Source: Adineta ricciae (Eukaryota; Rotifera; Eurotatoria; Adinetida; Adinetidae). Taken from it: 64,000 bases of DNA. Below, one piece after another: positions 23,430 to 35,407 of the stretch. Below the pieces are notes generated by a model. The model had not been told where the DNA came from, made no database searches, and saw only the letters and a list, made by a program, of their open reading frames with translations. Numbering within the stretch: position 1 is the stretch's first letter; the number at the start of each line of letters is the position of its first letter. The stretch covers positions 372,001 to 436,000 of the forward strand of contig CAJNOJ010000012.1 in assembly GCA_905250025.1 (NCBI GenBank). Direction: 5' to 3'. Position numbers and translations under genes: made by a program.

Positions 23430-25909
23430 GAGACCGAAGAAGAAGAGTTCAATCATTATTATCAATACATCGATGAAGAACATCTGATTAACTTTCGAAC
23501 GAACAGTATTTATTATTTTTATCTCCACGAAGTGTATTCATCAAGTTTGAGTCCTAATTTTGACATCGAAACGTTTACAAACAGAAGTCTTCTCCCGTTT
23601 TTTTTCCGCGTCTTTTTCTAATGCATTGCATTTAGGTCAAACACAATCATGCACAAAAGAGAGCAAAAAAGAATAATGAAAGAATAGAAAGATGAAGAGA
23701 ACAATAGAAGAGACACTAAGAGCATATAAGCAAAAAAACGACGAGGAATTTAGCTTTCTCTCATTTATATTTTAACATTAACAAACGTTAACAATAGATC
23801 TCCTATTCGACATAACCCTTTCATTAATTCTCGATTAATCTTTTTCTTTTCAAACTTCTATGAACGTTCTACTCGATTCCTATCGAAAACATTAGAAACC
23901 ATTCTCTTTTTTCTTTCAGTCGAAACTGTCTTCGCCAACTGCATTTACCTGGCATATTTTCAAAGAAAAATACATTGTGAATATCAATTGAAAATGACAG
24001 AACTACGTGTCAATGTTCATTCATTTGACACATGTTATCGGACTGTCGATAGTGTATAGCTGATAATAGCATACATAAGTCAATCAACATGTCGATAGGA
24101 GAGAGAAGAATGAAGTTAAAACAATATTATACTCACAAATGCTATTGATCAAAATGCAACGAATATTTTTCGAGACAGTTTGGACTTCTTGTGTGCCTAT
24201 CACCGCATAACTTTTCTCGTTGAATACTTTATAAGTTCATATACAATAAAAACTAACTTCTGTAACATTGACTGTTACGATTCAATTTGAGTTACAAGCA
24301 AAAATCCTTCATAGGACGTTACAAAGGTGATGGTCATGGTCTGTAACGCTCTTTACTCGTCATGTCCGTCACGGCTTTTACTCGATGACTATCATATTCT
24401 CTGGCGAGTATCGACATTCACTTCTGCTGTCACAATTTCTACGTGACAAAAGCATTTCTTCTATTGAACCTTACATTTCTCTTCTGAATAAACATATCAA
24501 TTCATTATTGCATTGAACAATGCAATAATATATACACTTGACAGAAAAAAAACACTTCCTGTACTTCATATGCATTGAATAGATGATCAGAAAAGAGCTT
24601 TTACAAATACTGTTCAATTAGTTTCCATCATAAAACTAAAGTAGACCATTCCAACGGCTAGCACATAACATATTCTAATGGTCTATCCGATTCTATTGGA
24701 CATTTCCTTTCCTTTTTATGAATGAGAAAAGTAAAATCTTCTCGACATAATTTCCGTTTGAGCAAATTTATGGTCTGTCGGTCAGAAAAAAAAGAGCACG
24801 AAGAAATAGAAGGTTACTCTATGTATTGATGGAATCAATAAAAGGCAGAAAAAGAATTATATAGCTTTCGGTTGTTGAATTGAAGGCTTAAGTACTAAGT
24901 CGTTTTTTTAGAAAATAATGCATTATTGATTGATATGATCGACAGAAAAAAAAACGTCGCATATAATTGAAAATTTTTCAAATATTGATTCTTCATTGCA
25001 TATCTATCTCCTTCCTGACAATGGTGTTTAAATATGCCATACCAATTGATTGTTTTTGGTACATGAAAAACATCCTTCTCTATTTCATAACCCACGAAAT
25101 ATAATTCTGTTAAATACATCCCGTCAGCATGTTCATTATATCATTGATATATTGACAATCGATTTCATAAGATGAGTCTATCAGCAATGATATCACGGCA
25201 CGAGCAGGATGGGACACATATGATTAGCATAACTAAATATTGATGCATTTTTTATTTGTCGGTGACGTTACTAAATAGACTCTCTGTCTGTAGATATTTA
25301 ATTCTATACAGATGAAGTATTTCTTGTCATATGGTGCTCAATAAAGGATACTGTTGAATAATGATCATTCGAATCTTGCGAATTATTAGCATCGTTCTCA
25401 TTTGAATTTGAATAGCTGAAGTAGACTGAAAGACTCCGACTGGACATATTCGTATTTGTTATGCCACTCGACAATCTATTTCTTCCTATATTCATCTATT
25501 GACTCATAGGAAAGGTATTTGTCGTATAAATATGACGTCTTTTCTCTCATCACTAAGAGAACGGAATAAATATCATTAATATATCTTCATGATTGTCTTT
25601 TCTGCATTTCTTCTTGAGTCAGGCAAAATGCGTTTCTCGGTACCGACGTTTTGTTTCGTTGGATTCATCCTTACATATGTAATTTTACCGAATTCTTCTC
25701 TTTTTCTCTTTCCTTCTTCTCTTGGGCTGTTGGCAAGCAAACATGCGTGTAATCTTCTTTTTTTTTTGTAGAAGTTTGGTCTCAAAATCTTACGTGACGG
25801 AGAGTAATTGGTAACATACGTAGTTATTTGTTTAATAATACATTAGTGTAAATGCTGGTTCTTACAATATTCTATTAAACGTCATTAACTATTCTTCGTA
25901 ACTTGGTCA

Positions 25910-27187
25910 ATGGGACAAGTGGCAATGTCAATCAAGTGAGTAATCATGCTCTCAAAGATCGATATCAGATGAAGCGAGAATATCTAGAGATTGATCTGAG
26001 AATTGGATAGTCATTTTAATGGAAGTACATTGTACTGTGATTTGCCGTTCCAGGCAATGGTGTATTCAGAATGTTAGCAAATAAAACGTGATTTATCAAC
26101 AGAACATCGCATTTCAATGTCAAATAGTCTATGAAAAGTCATCAATTCTTGAAGCGAATGATTGAGTGACAATGCGTATTGATTTCATTTGATGTTCACA
26201 TCCTCTCCGAACTAATTCTATTATATAAATCGATTATTGTTTCTTATTAGATATATATCAAGACGATCTATTCTATTATTGACGTTAACGATTGGAATGA
26301 TTTATGCGTACTACTACATAACAGTAGACTCAACGGAAATTCTTTTTACTATTTATAAAACACCTGATCTCTCGTATAAAGTAATCAATATGAACGATCG
26401 AACGCCGGCATATCGATTAGCAACGCTCAACGGAAGAAGACCATACGCTGATGGCGATCGAGCGCAGGCGACTATCGTCAATCATCTTCGATTACTAGAG
26501 AGATGTCAACGCGATCCCTCACTTGTTGTTGTTGATGTCGGCGCATATCTAGGAGATTTTGGATTGTATGCTGCGGCATGCGGTTGTCAAGTATACTTAT
26601 TTGAAGTGCAACCTGATATGATCGATTTAATACAGACATCTATCAATGTTAATGACTTTCCTTCCTCACGCGTCCAGCTTGTGCATAAAGCTGTTACTGA
26701 TTTACCGTCGAATTCGAATTTGACATTTAGTATCGCTGGAGGAAGTACGACGGCTGCCAATGGAACATTATCTGTTTCAACCATTCGTCTCGACGATATT
26801 CAATGGCCATTGAATTCGAAAATATTTCTTTTAAAAATTGATGTGGAAGGTTTTGAGTTGCATGTACTTCGCTCGGCACAAAATCTCTTTCGCAATCAAC
26901 GTATTCACCATGTGATCTTTGAGTATACTGCATTTTGGCCTGATAGAGCAGCCCAGAAAGAGGTTCTACCTTATGTTGACAAGAAATTAGGTGCGAAGAA
27001 TTTCTATGTATTACATCGGACTGGAAAAGATGTTTATGGTCCGTTAGATCGCGAAAAGTTCGATGAATTTTATGAAATTCACATGAAGAGGTGTTTACAA
27101 ACTGATGTCTATGCGACTTTCATCGATCTACCATCAAATGATATGATCAAAACAAAAGAGTATGATGTGAAATCAACGCTAGCATAA
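25910..27187 (+). CDS. FkbM-family methyltransferase, membrane-anchored (copy B)
   Basis: Second copy of the gene at 657-1936. Inferred exon 1 is 25910-25935 (MGQVAMSIK) and exon 2 is 26251-27187; together they code 320 residues, the same as copy A. The intron is 315 nt with a GTGAGT donor, 2 nt shorter than in copy A. About ten residues differ from copy A, including C/Y and M/I in the membrane segment and T/P, R/G and E/P near the C terminus. None falls in the SAM-binding or KIDVEGFE motifs. Without the upstream exon the first in-frame ATG would lie inside the membrane segment, which supports the spliced model. Confidence 0.75.
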
Positions 27188-27531
27188 CCGAGTATACGTT
27201 AATCGTTTGTACTTTGACCTTTTAGGAAAATTTTCTACAGATTATTTACTTTTTATGCATGTCGTTGTGGAATAAAATGAACTGTTCTAGTAGCTAAGTC
27301 GTTCTCTATCTTTCATCCTGTTTCACGCTAATCAACTGATATTAAGACGTGTTCTACTGTTACGAGCTTAATTCAATTATTTCTACTAGTAATTGTTTAG
27401 AAGATTGAACAACAATGTAATGTCAATATCAATCGTATGCAGCAATACTAGGCAAAACATTTTTCCACCACAGGAGATTTCAAGAATAGTAACAAAATGT
27501 GTTAGGAAAATATGGTTTGTTTTAATGAATA
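27188..27531. other. Convergent 3'-3' spacer (copy B)
   Basis: Same layout as 1937-2278, with more substitutions than the flanking coding DNA. No gene. Confidence 0.6.
27271..27276 (+). terminator. Candidate polyadenylation signal (AATAAA)
   Basis: AATAAA lies 84 bp after the stop, conserved with 2020-2025. Confidence 0.5.
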
Positions 27532-28434
27532 TCATAGTTTGTTTTTAGAAAAATGGTCCAGTGTATCGAAATATCGTTGTTCGTCCTCGTGACTAAAAAC
27601 ATCAAAGATAATTAGAGATATTTTTGTGTTTGAACCTCGATGTCGAAGCCAGTTAGCTACTGTTTGTATGGCTATTCGACAGGCACTATCAGCTGGAAAA
27701 GCAAATAATCCTGTTGAAATACAACAGAATGCAATCGATGTGATGGTGCCAATTTCAGATGCTAAGTTTAGACAAGATTCGTAGCAAGAAGCCAATTGTC
27801 GAGCATCATTGTCTGTGACACGTGCGCCATATGACAACTGAGGGCCAACGGTATGTATCACGTATCGGGAGGGAAGATTGTAAGCAATGGTGATTTTAGC
27901 ATGACCAATCGGCTCTGACTGTCCCTGTCGGTTCATAATAGCATAACAGTCGTCTCTTAAACACGGACCAGCAGCTGCATGAATGACATTATCTATACAT
28001 AGATGGGTAGGTTGAAAACAGCCTAAAAGAGCGTTATTCGCTGCGTTAACAATGGCGTCGACGACTAAAGTTGTGATATCACCGCGCCAAACACGAATTT
28101 GTGGAAAGGATTTGTATTGCACAGGAAGAGTGTTTGCGTATGTTAGTGTTTTCATGTGATCTCGCTCGAAAGAAAGCATTTGATCGATCAGATTATAGAT
28201 ATGAGAAGGATATCGCTGTTCAGGCGAAGGATCGCGAATAGTAAGAGTGTGACGAATGAAAGACCGTTGATCTTCAATAGAATCCTTGGAATAAGGGCTT
28301 TGTGGTCCACTGAAATATTCGACGAGCTCACGAATAATTGAGCCATAGTTAATTGTTTTATTAGCGCTATGTACGGCTAGGGGTTGTAGCTTGATTAATG
28401 AAGAATAATCTTTCAAAGTTAGTGTATGTGACAT
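27532..28434 (-). CDS. Zn-type macrodomain protein, probable ADP-ribosyl hydrolase (copy B)
   Basis: Second copy of the gene at 2279-3181, also 300 residues in one exon. It keeps the ADP-ribose site (GDITTLVVDAIVNAANNA), the zinc-type segment GCFQPTHLCIDNVIHAAAG and the STGLFAFP loop. Differences cluster in the N-terminal helical part and at the C-terminal tail (CQNKL against SKNKL). One change, R to C just after HAAAGP, is next to the metal-site cysteine and adds an extra cysteine. Both copies appear functional. Confidence 0.88.
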   Translation of the reverse strand: MSHTLTLKDYSSLIKLQPLAVHSANKTINYGSIIRELVEYFSGPQSPYSKDSIEDQRSFIRHTLTIRDPSPEQRYPSHIYNLIDQMLSFERDHMKTLTYANTLPVQYKSFPQIRVWRGDITTLVVDAIVNAANNALLGCFQPTHLCIDNVIHAAAGPCLRDDCYAIMNRQGQSEPIGHAKITIAYNLPSRYVIHTVGPQLSYGARVTDNDARQLASCYESCLNLASEIGTITSIAFCCISTGLFAFPADSACRIAIQTVANWLRHRGSNTKISLIIFDVFSHEDEQRYFDTLDHFSKNKL

Positions 28435-28720
28435 CTGAAAAGCAGTAAAGTTCAGCTCGTCTTTATTATCATCATTGTTTCATATATACGTTGAGAAAAA
28501 TTGTCGAGTCATTTCTTACCAACCACTTTCAATGTAATGGATTAGTAAGTCGTTAGTCGTTGATGACGCACGTTCGTATGGAATCGGTTATCGAGCGCCA
28601 TCTGACTGTTGTTTCGTAGCGACATGGAGGTGTTTCGAAGCGTAAAAGAGTTGAAATGGCGATTAAAATCAATACGATTTCATCGGCTTCGTTTGTAGCT
28701 TTCAATTCAATTTGCAAACC

Positions 28721-31700
28721 ATGGGCCCAAAACGAGCTGACAATGCTAACAAAAACCGACGCGTATCACAACTAATAGTTGCTCCAACAGAAGGACCAGG
28801 TTTTCCAATTTATTTTTCATTCAGTCTCTATGCACATACGTACGTTCTATCTATAGAAAACTATCAATGTCTCGGTAGATTTGCTGCTGATTTGGAGATA
28901 TGTTGTCGAGAACTGTTTTCAACACCTCCACATCTCACTATTCCGGTGTACAATCGTAATCTTCCATCTTCAGTATCCCAACAAATGGGTACATATTCAG
29001 GTGCATCTGTCGCTCCATCGTTGATTGCCGGCGAAGAACAACTCTCCTCATCGGCCAAGTTGCCATTTACTGCACGTATTCCATCGAATAGCGGGACGTT
29101 AACTGGTCTAGAAACTGATAATCGATCACATAGTATTCTTGGTAAGTCGATAAATTCATGACGCTCAAATCAAGTTGGAGACATTTTTTTTCGTTCAAAG
29201 GTCGTGAATCAATCAGATCTTCATCGTCCTCTTATCGTACATTTCACCTTGTGTCAAACAGTGACTTTTATCGTCCAAAATTCCTAGCCGATCCTGTTAG
29301 TCCCGAGCAAGATCCTATCGAGCAAATCAAAACCTTATATATGCGAGGTATTTACTTATATTCAATGTGAAGGATAAAATTACCTTACCTTCTCACTTAG
29401 CCTGGCAACTTGATCAACGGTTTATTGACATATTGAAAAAGGTTCTTCCTTTACAAGAACATCTGCATACACTCGAGTACGTTTTGTGTATATCCAATAT
29501 ACATCGGGTAGAATCGTCATATTTACTCTAGCTTTTGTTTTGTCGGACTGAACGTACAGACAATCTATGGCCTTGCTGATGTTTGTCAAACGATCAAAAA
29601 TTTAAAGTAAGCACTTCGAAACAATAAACACCATTCACTAAAATGCATAGCATCCTCTTTTAGAACTGTTTCACTGGATGGAAATCCATTAGCAGGAGAG
29701 CATTTCTATACTCTAATCGATAGGCCTGATTCGAAGTAAACAACATTAAACTTTGAATGATTTGTAATATCTACAATTGACACACTTGTATAGAATAGTT
29801 CATCTTTCCCTTCGATTTTGCCAAGTCGGTGATATAGGTAGTGAACGCCTTGCCAATGCTCTAGGAACGATGTATATTCAAAATTGCAAATTATTAACAT
29901 TAACACTGGCCGGTAATCAAATTGGTGATCGTGGTGCTGAATCTTTCGCAAAAGTAAAGTCAATCGCTGTCATTCTTCGACTATTTTTCATCTTCAGGCA
30001 TTGCGATACAATCGAACATTGATTTCTCTTAATCTTTCATCGAATTGCATTACTGATACAGGTGCATGTGCATTAGCATTTGTAAGTACCGACTATTATG
30101 AGATTCTCTTTTTTCTAAACAAAATGATTCATCATACTATCCATTTAGATATAAGTAGGGTAGGTTTTGTTGATGTATATCTATTGTAACGTCATTAATG
30201 TGTTTGTTTGTCTAGGAACTAGGTTTTGATAGTAAATATTTTCGTATATATTCTATTGAATCTAGTTTAAAGAATGTTTTTGCATGTGCAATCGTTATTA
30301 ACTCATTATTGTTTAGGTTTTACGGCAGATTAACTTGACTTACGACGAAATCCTTCATCGGAGACATTTACTATCGGAACGATATGGAGACGCGAATGCA
30401 AATGACTTTCGCATTTATGTAAGGCATGCACAGCGAGTGACCATACTAGAATGAAGAGAACGATTTTTAGGCGACCTCACCAACTCCATCAACAACATCA
30501 ACGAAAAGTCGATCAGCTCGTGACTTGAGACGAACTTTGGATTCCAATAAGAACCGAAAAACGACCTCAACAAAATCTACAGTATGTTTCGAAAACGCCC
30601 AGTCTTTGGTTAATCTTCGCCATGGTTCCGTATGCTTTTAGGACAAACGTCATAGAGTAGATTCGAGCGGTAGAGGACTCGCTGTCAAATCACTTTTTTT
30701 TCCATTTCAAAATCGGTTTTTGTAGATGAAAATCGTCCGCCGTCGACTAGTAAGACTGAGAATAAGAAGGGAGCAAATGCACGCTCAACATCCACAAACG
30801 CTCGAGGAGCTGCATCTGGTAAATGGCATCAATTTACTATTCTAAAAGATAAATCCAATTGGTATTCGTTTAGATTCAACACGAGCACCAACTGCAACCC
30901 GTGGCAAGAAAACTTCGTCAAGTACGACGAATGCGTCAAAGAAGAATACTTCATCTGCAAAAGAAGATGAAGATCTAAATGAAAAGGTAATTCAAATAAG
31001 CAGAATACTTGAGATTCAAGCAGCTTTCTCATCTTACTGCTCTTCACAACGATAAATTTTATAGAATAGTTGTACATTTCGAAATTTATATGGTGTTTTC
31101 TGATAGATCGATAAATCTATAACTCTCTTTTCTCTCCAGAACCGGTAAGTTGCTATGTCTTTAATCAAAAAGCCGAACATATACAATCAAACTTATTTTC
31201 TCATCTATTAATTAACGTAAATCATTCAATATCATAATCATTTGATCATCTTTACATCAACGCTTCATTCCGCACTCTTCATTGCTTTTTTTGACATTTT
31301 TTTTCTATCAACAGCAATTGTCATCGTTTATTTTTAGGGTTATCCATCTGTAGGATCGTCATCGGGAAAAGTACGACTCTCTCTATCGTAAAAAACCTTA
31401 ATTTCGTTGTTTATAGTTACCAATGCTAACGACCCAGCGACCCGAACGTGAAAATCCATTAATAGAAAGAAATGAAAATCAATTACCGAATGGTGAAATA
31501 AATTTAAAAGGCAATTTAGTCCTTTTGAACTTGAATTTATCTCGTAAATACACTTAATAAACTACACGATAAATACTATTTGTGTTTCTCGCAGGAAATC
31601 ATTTAACTTCAATAACGGTCAATGAATTTCTACTTTCCGTTCAGTATCAATTAAATATAACACAATTTCATCGAAGCAATTATGCATCTTTGGTTGAGTT

Positions 31701-32058
31701 CTCTGGTCTATGTCGACTCGAACTCAAGGTACTCAGACCTCTTTTGATGTTTGGAATAATAATCTTTTTCTTACATGATTGAAGGATATGGAGGAAGTAC
31801 CGAAAGCTTCCTCTGCTTATCAAGAATTGGAAACGTTTCTCGCTCAAAAGAATCCATTGCATCGTTCTCAACAAATTAAAGAGTACGAAGCGAAATTGAT
31901 CGCTGAACAGCAACAATCGGTTCCTAGTGCATCAGAGAAGGCACGTGTTGGTTCGAGTCTCCGCTCAACCAGTAGGTTTGTTCTACCTTCTAGAAATCCT
32001 TTCTACTGTCTTCTTTTTAGCTCAACGGCCAACATCCCGTGTTAAAGATCCGAATTGA
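28721..32058 (+). CDS. Leucine-rich repeat protein, LRRC71-like (copy B)
   Basis: Second copy of 3464-6825 with the same exon structure. It starts at MGPKRADNANK (28721) and ends RVKDPN with TGA at 32056-32058. The repeats read IVHLSLRFCQVGDIGSE, LAGNQIGDRGAESF and LISLNLSSNCITDTG. Coding indels are absent or keep the frame, while several introns differ in length from copy A, such as the one around 31260 that has lost about 20 bp. An intact frame over about 15 exons in both copies argues that both are used. The LRRC71 assignment remains tentative. Confidence 0.7.
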
Positions 32059-32141
32059 TTTTGTTTTCTCTTTTAAATAAACCAAATTCTATTTTTTCTC
32101 TCCTCATTTTTCTAGATTTATTTTGATTTCTTTATTTTTGA

Positions 32142-32553
32142 ATGTCTGCTGGAACAAAAGCTTATGTCGACGGTAAAATTCAAGTCCGCCGAATCATGAT
32201 GTTCGCCAAATCGAACGATCCTGAATCGCAAAGAGCGAAAGATATTTTCAACCAATATGATCTCTCTACAGGTAAATACTCAACAAAACATCCACTTGCT
32301 CTCTATGCGATATTTTAGACGACTATGAATGTGTCGACATCGAAAAGCGACAAGATTGCATTCAATTAGAAAACTATTTTCAGTATATCTGCTACACTGA
32401 TCGCCGAAAGGTAAAGAAAATATGATTTTCATCCGTATAAAACCGAACATTTTGTAGAATCCATACATCTTTATTAATCAACTGTACTTTGGATCTCTAT
32501 TTGAGCTGAATATCTGTCATCAGAATGGTTCACTGAAGAAAGTTCTATCGTAG
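32142..32553 (+). CDS. Glutaredoxin-fold protein lacking the catalytic cysteine (copy B)
   Basis: Second copy of 6905-7316, starting MSAGTKAYVDGKIQVRR. The three-exon structure is unchanged. The active-site loop again reads AKSNDPESQRAKD, with no CxxC. A leucine (copy A) to phenylalanine (copy B) change occurs shortly after the loop, and the C-terminal ICHQNGSLKKVLS is kept. The persistent loss of the catalytic cysteine in two diverged copies supports a fixed, probably non-redox function. Confidence 0.72.
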
Positions 32554-33314
32554 AATAGAGTCGTTGAACTGTATTTAACAATAAAAATAATGAAAAAAGA
32601 AATTTTCCCTCGTTTCACACGGCCTGGAAGCGATATTTTCAATATTTTAACATCGCATTACTTTTTTCCCAAGTAACATGTAAATTTGCACGAATGATTG
32701 ATTTGACAACTCGATATTTACTTTTCGATTCGTGATTGTATTCTAAACATTTCTTGCCACTTGATTTCTCTTGAATATTTGATCGAAAATTCACTTCGTT
32801 CTCCGATCCTGATGTTTTCAATTCTTTCGAGACTTACCATGATTAGCAAACAAAATTCTTTTGCAGAACAGAATCAGTTTCGAAGGGCAACAAACATTCT
32901 GCAACACTTGAAAGGCTTTATTAATATGAGCACTTGAAACATTTTTTTTTCGTACGGACATATGTCCTTGAATTTCTACTATTTGTTAATCAAAATACGA
33001 ACTAATTGTAGTTAAACATGTTGGCAGAAAACATGACATTGATTTTTCAAGGTTTCTCAGACGAAAAGCAAATGAATAATTTACAGTTACGCGTACTTTC
33101 ATGTCACGAATGGCATTCTCATATATCGAAGGAAATCTCTTACAATGAGTTTAATCTCGACTTGTAATGGTGCCACTTAAAAATGTGTGTATACTTTAAG
33201 CAAAATGTTTCATGCTTTTTCTCATGGTCATAAGTACTTATCCAATATTATTATTGTCATTGAAAGGAAAAAGAGAATTTTTCAACACAAAGTTCTACTG
33301 TACAAACAAATTGT
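32554..33314. other. Convergent 3' spacer (copy B)
   Basis: Matches 7317-8071. No gene is seen, and a poly(A)-type AATAAA lies shortly after the glutaredoxin-fold stop. Minus-strand open frames here do not keep their frame between copies. Confidence 0.55.
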
Positions 33315-34343
33315 TTAACAGTCAGTTTGCTGTTCAAGTTCGTTCATTATCTGAGCAAAACATTCGCTACCACCGAATAAACGTTGCGAACGAGTGCCTA
33401 ATGGCACATCGTCAATGATCGTCGATGACGGCGTTAACATTCGACTGCCTGTTTTTCGACTAGTTGTCTCGGTAGAAGCTGCTGATGATGACGAACTCGT
33501 TTGCTTACGAAGAATGGAACGTGTGTGACCGATAGTTAGGCCGCGATGTGATGTATTTGAATGCATATCAAGAGGAGAACTATTGTTCGAAGATTTCCGA
33601 GAGATCGGCTGAAGTTTCGAGATTACTCGTGTTTTCATTAGTGCTGAGCGCCAATGAGTAGATGGAACGTTAGGTGAATGTCTTGATGTTTGATCAGCGT
33701 GAAAATCGACATGTCGGTAGCGTGACGAAGTTGATAGATCAGAAACATGAATTGCAGGTAGAACGAAATGATGATTACGTACGGAAGTCGGAGCATGGTG
33801 TGGGAAAGAATCATCTAAAATGACGACTGCTATGTTTATTGTACTCTTTTTCGATCGAAATCCTATACCTTTATCTGATGAAGTCATTGTTGAAGATGAA
33901 TCATCGCTGTGATCTTTTCTTGGCGGAAGTTTTCTTGTTTTAGTCTTAGATGAATGCGTTGTTTTACTTTCTAATGGTGCTAATGGAGTTTTTGGTCCGG
34001 GGCGGCTTTTTAAATCCTTTTGAAATTGATACACATACCATGAACATGTCGAAACAAGTTGTTCGGCTTTGGCTAAATCAATACCCATTTGACAGAGCGA
34101 GTTTTTTAGCAAAGCCTGTGTCATGACAGGTCCACGACTATGTCCACTAGATGTTTTAAGCCATGCAGTATAATCTGAATATTTACTCTTCAATTCAGTA
34201 AGATCATCAGTGAGATACGTATTGTTGCTATCGGTCGATATAGATGAAGGTGTTGGTGGAGTTGCAGGTTTCCTTCGAAGCGGTTGACCAATAGGCGGTA
34301 GACGAAGTTTCGCAGTTGGAAACGTTGGCTTTTCGGTGAACAT
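33315..34343 (-). CDS. Serine-rich unknown protein (copy B, complete)
   Basis: Two exons (33869-34343 and 33315-33814) separated by a 54-nt intron give 324 residues with an exactly closed frame. The intron is a multiple of three without a stop, so an unspliced frame also stays open; copy A, where the intron has a shifted frame, shows that it must be removed. The N terminus is Pro-rich (LRLPPIGQPLRRKPATPPTP). A conserved globular part contains YSDYTAWLKTSSGHSRGP, CQMGIDLAKAEQL and YVYQFQKDLKSRPGPK. The rest is Ser/Arg-rich and probably disordered, with a short C-terminal helix (CFAQIMNELEQ). No signal peptide or membrane segment is present. The family is not recognised. Confidence 0.65.
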   Translation of the reverse strand: MFTEKPTFPTAKLRLPPIGQPLRRKPATPPTPSSISTDSNNTYLTDDLTELKSKYSDYTAWLKTSSGHSRGPVMTQALLKNSLCQMGIDLAKAEQLVSTCSWYVYQFQKDLKSRPGPKTPLAPLESKTTHSSKTKTRKLPPRKDHSDDSSSTMTSSDKGIGFRSKKSTINIAVVILDDSFPHHAPTSVRNHHFVLPAIHVSDLSTSSRYRHVDFHADQTSRHSPNVPSTHWRSALMKTRVISKLQPISRKSSNNSSPLDMHSNTSHRGLTIGHTRSILRKQTSSSSSAASTETTSRKTGSRMLTPSSTIIDDVPLGTRSQRLFGGSECFAQIMNELEQQTDC

Positions 34344-35407
34344 GCTAGTCTCCTTTTAAAAATAGAAAAGAAAGAAAGAAATGGGTTAAATTCTCATCGA
34401 TCAGTCACGAAATGATTTTAACATGTATGTATGTTCTATGATCCTTTTTCTTTTCTTCTAGCTTTCTTCTTTTTACGTGTAAAACTAAATAATGACGATT
34501 GGTGTGTCGTGTTTTACTTCCTTAGAATAACTTGTTGAGTTTCCTCTCGGTGTTTTCTGCTTTTGATGTGTTTCTATTCTCATACTTCGTTCAGCATTTG
34601 TCGTTTAATTGAATGAAGAGGAAAGCACAAATAGAGACATTCGAATTCCTAGGAAAACAACTTACTTGACGCAAAGAGATCGGTTCGAATGATTTATTTC
34701 AGTTAAAATCTGAATTTGATTCTCGTATTACGTCGTTTTATTTTGTTCAATTATTCAAACGACGATAATAATCGCGTGACGGCCCACTAGTGAAATGAAA
34801 ATAGTTAAAAGAAAATGAAAGAGGAGAAATAGAAAGAGTGAAGTCTTTGAAATGACTTGATTTAAAGACAACAAAAGAATAGAATTTTGCTCAGTCTACT
34901 ATCCTGTGAAAACAACAAGATGATATAATAATGAATTGAATTGGCCTTGACAAACAAAGGTAACGAAAAGTCCGCCTGCAAAAAGTACAAACAATCATTG
35001 ATTCACTGCATATAAACACTCGCAGCTAGACTTCGTTATTTTATCAAGTTCACAACACAAATGCGTACGTGTCGCTTAATTCAATAATCACTTGACAAAA
35101 TGCGATTGTTACAAACTGATATTTTCTTTGCGTTTGAACGTTTAACTCGTTTAGACTTTTCAAGCACAAGAAATCTCTTTGAACTCATCCGAATCTAGTT
35201 GATCTTTTTTGTAAATATTGACACAAAGAAATACATTTCGAGGTTGTACAGTACTCGTTCTCAATCAAATTGATCGATCTTTTTCTCTGAAGTGACATGT
35301 GCATGTTTACACACTTGATGGTAAAACAATTAATTTCATGATGTTTAACAACAACGATTCATCCTATATTTATGGATAGACAAAGGAACACAGAGCAAAA
35401 ACATTGT
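34344..35407. other. 1.06-kb gene-free stretch
   Basis: Upstream of the serine-rich gene and downstream of EMG1. AT-rich, with no recognisable exon. It is not shared with copy A, which ends before it. Confidence 0.55.

Larger units (their letters stand above)
23012..25263. other. 2.25-kb gene-free stretch
   Basis: No open frame with recognisable protein sequence or splice structure was found. The start holds purine-rich simple repeats (GAA at 23293-23323, GA at 23416-23429). The remainder is AT-rich. It ends where copy B begins, so its right edge may be a duplication breakpoint. Confidence 0.55.
25264..34245 (+). repeat. Copy B of the 9-kb duplicated block
   Basis: Counterpart of 1-9003 in direct orientation, starting with GACGTTACTAAATAGACTCT as the window itself does. 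All five genes are complete here. Right of 34245 copy B continues into the 5' end of the serine-rich gene, which copy A lacks. This copy therefore shows the natural right-hand context of the block. Confidence 0.95.
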
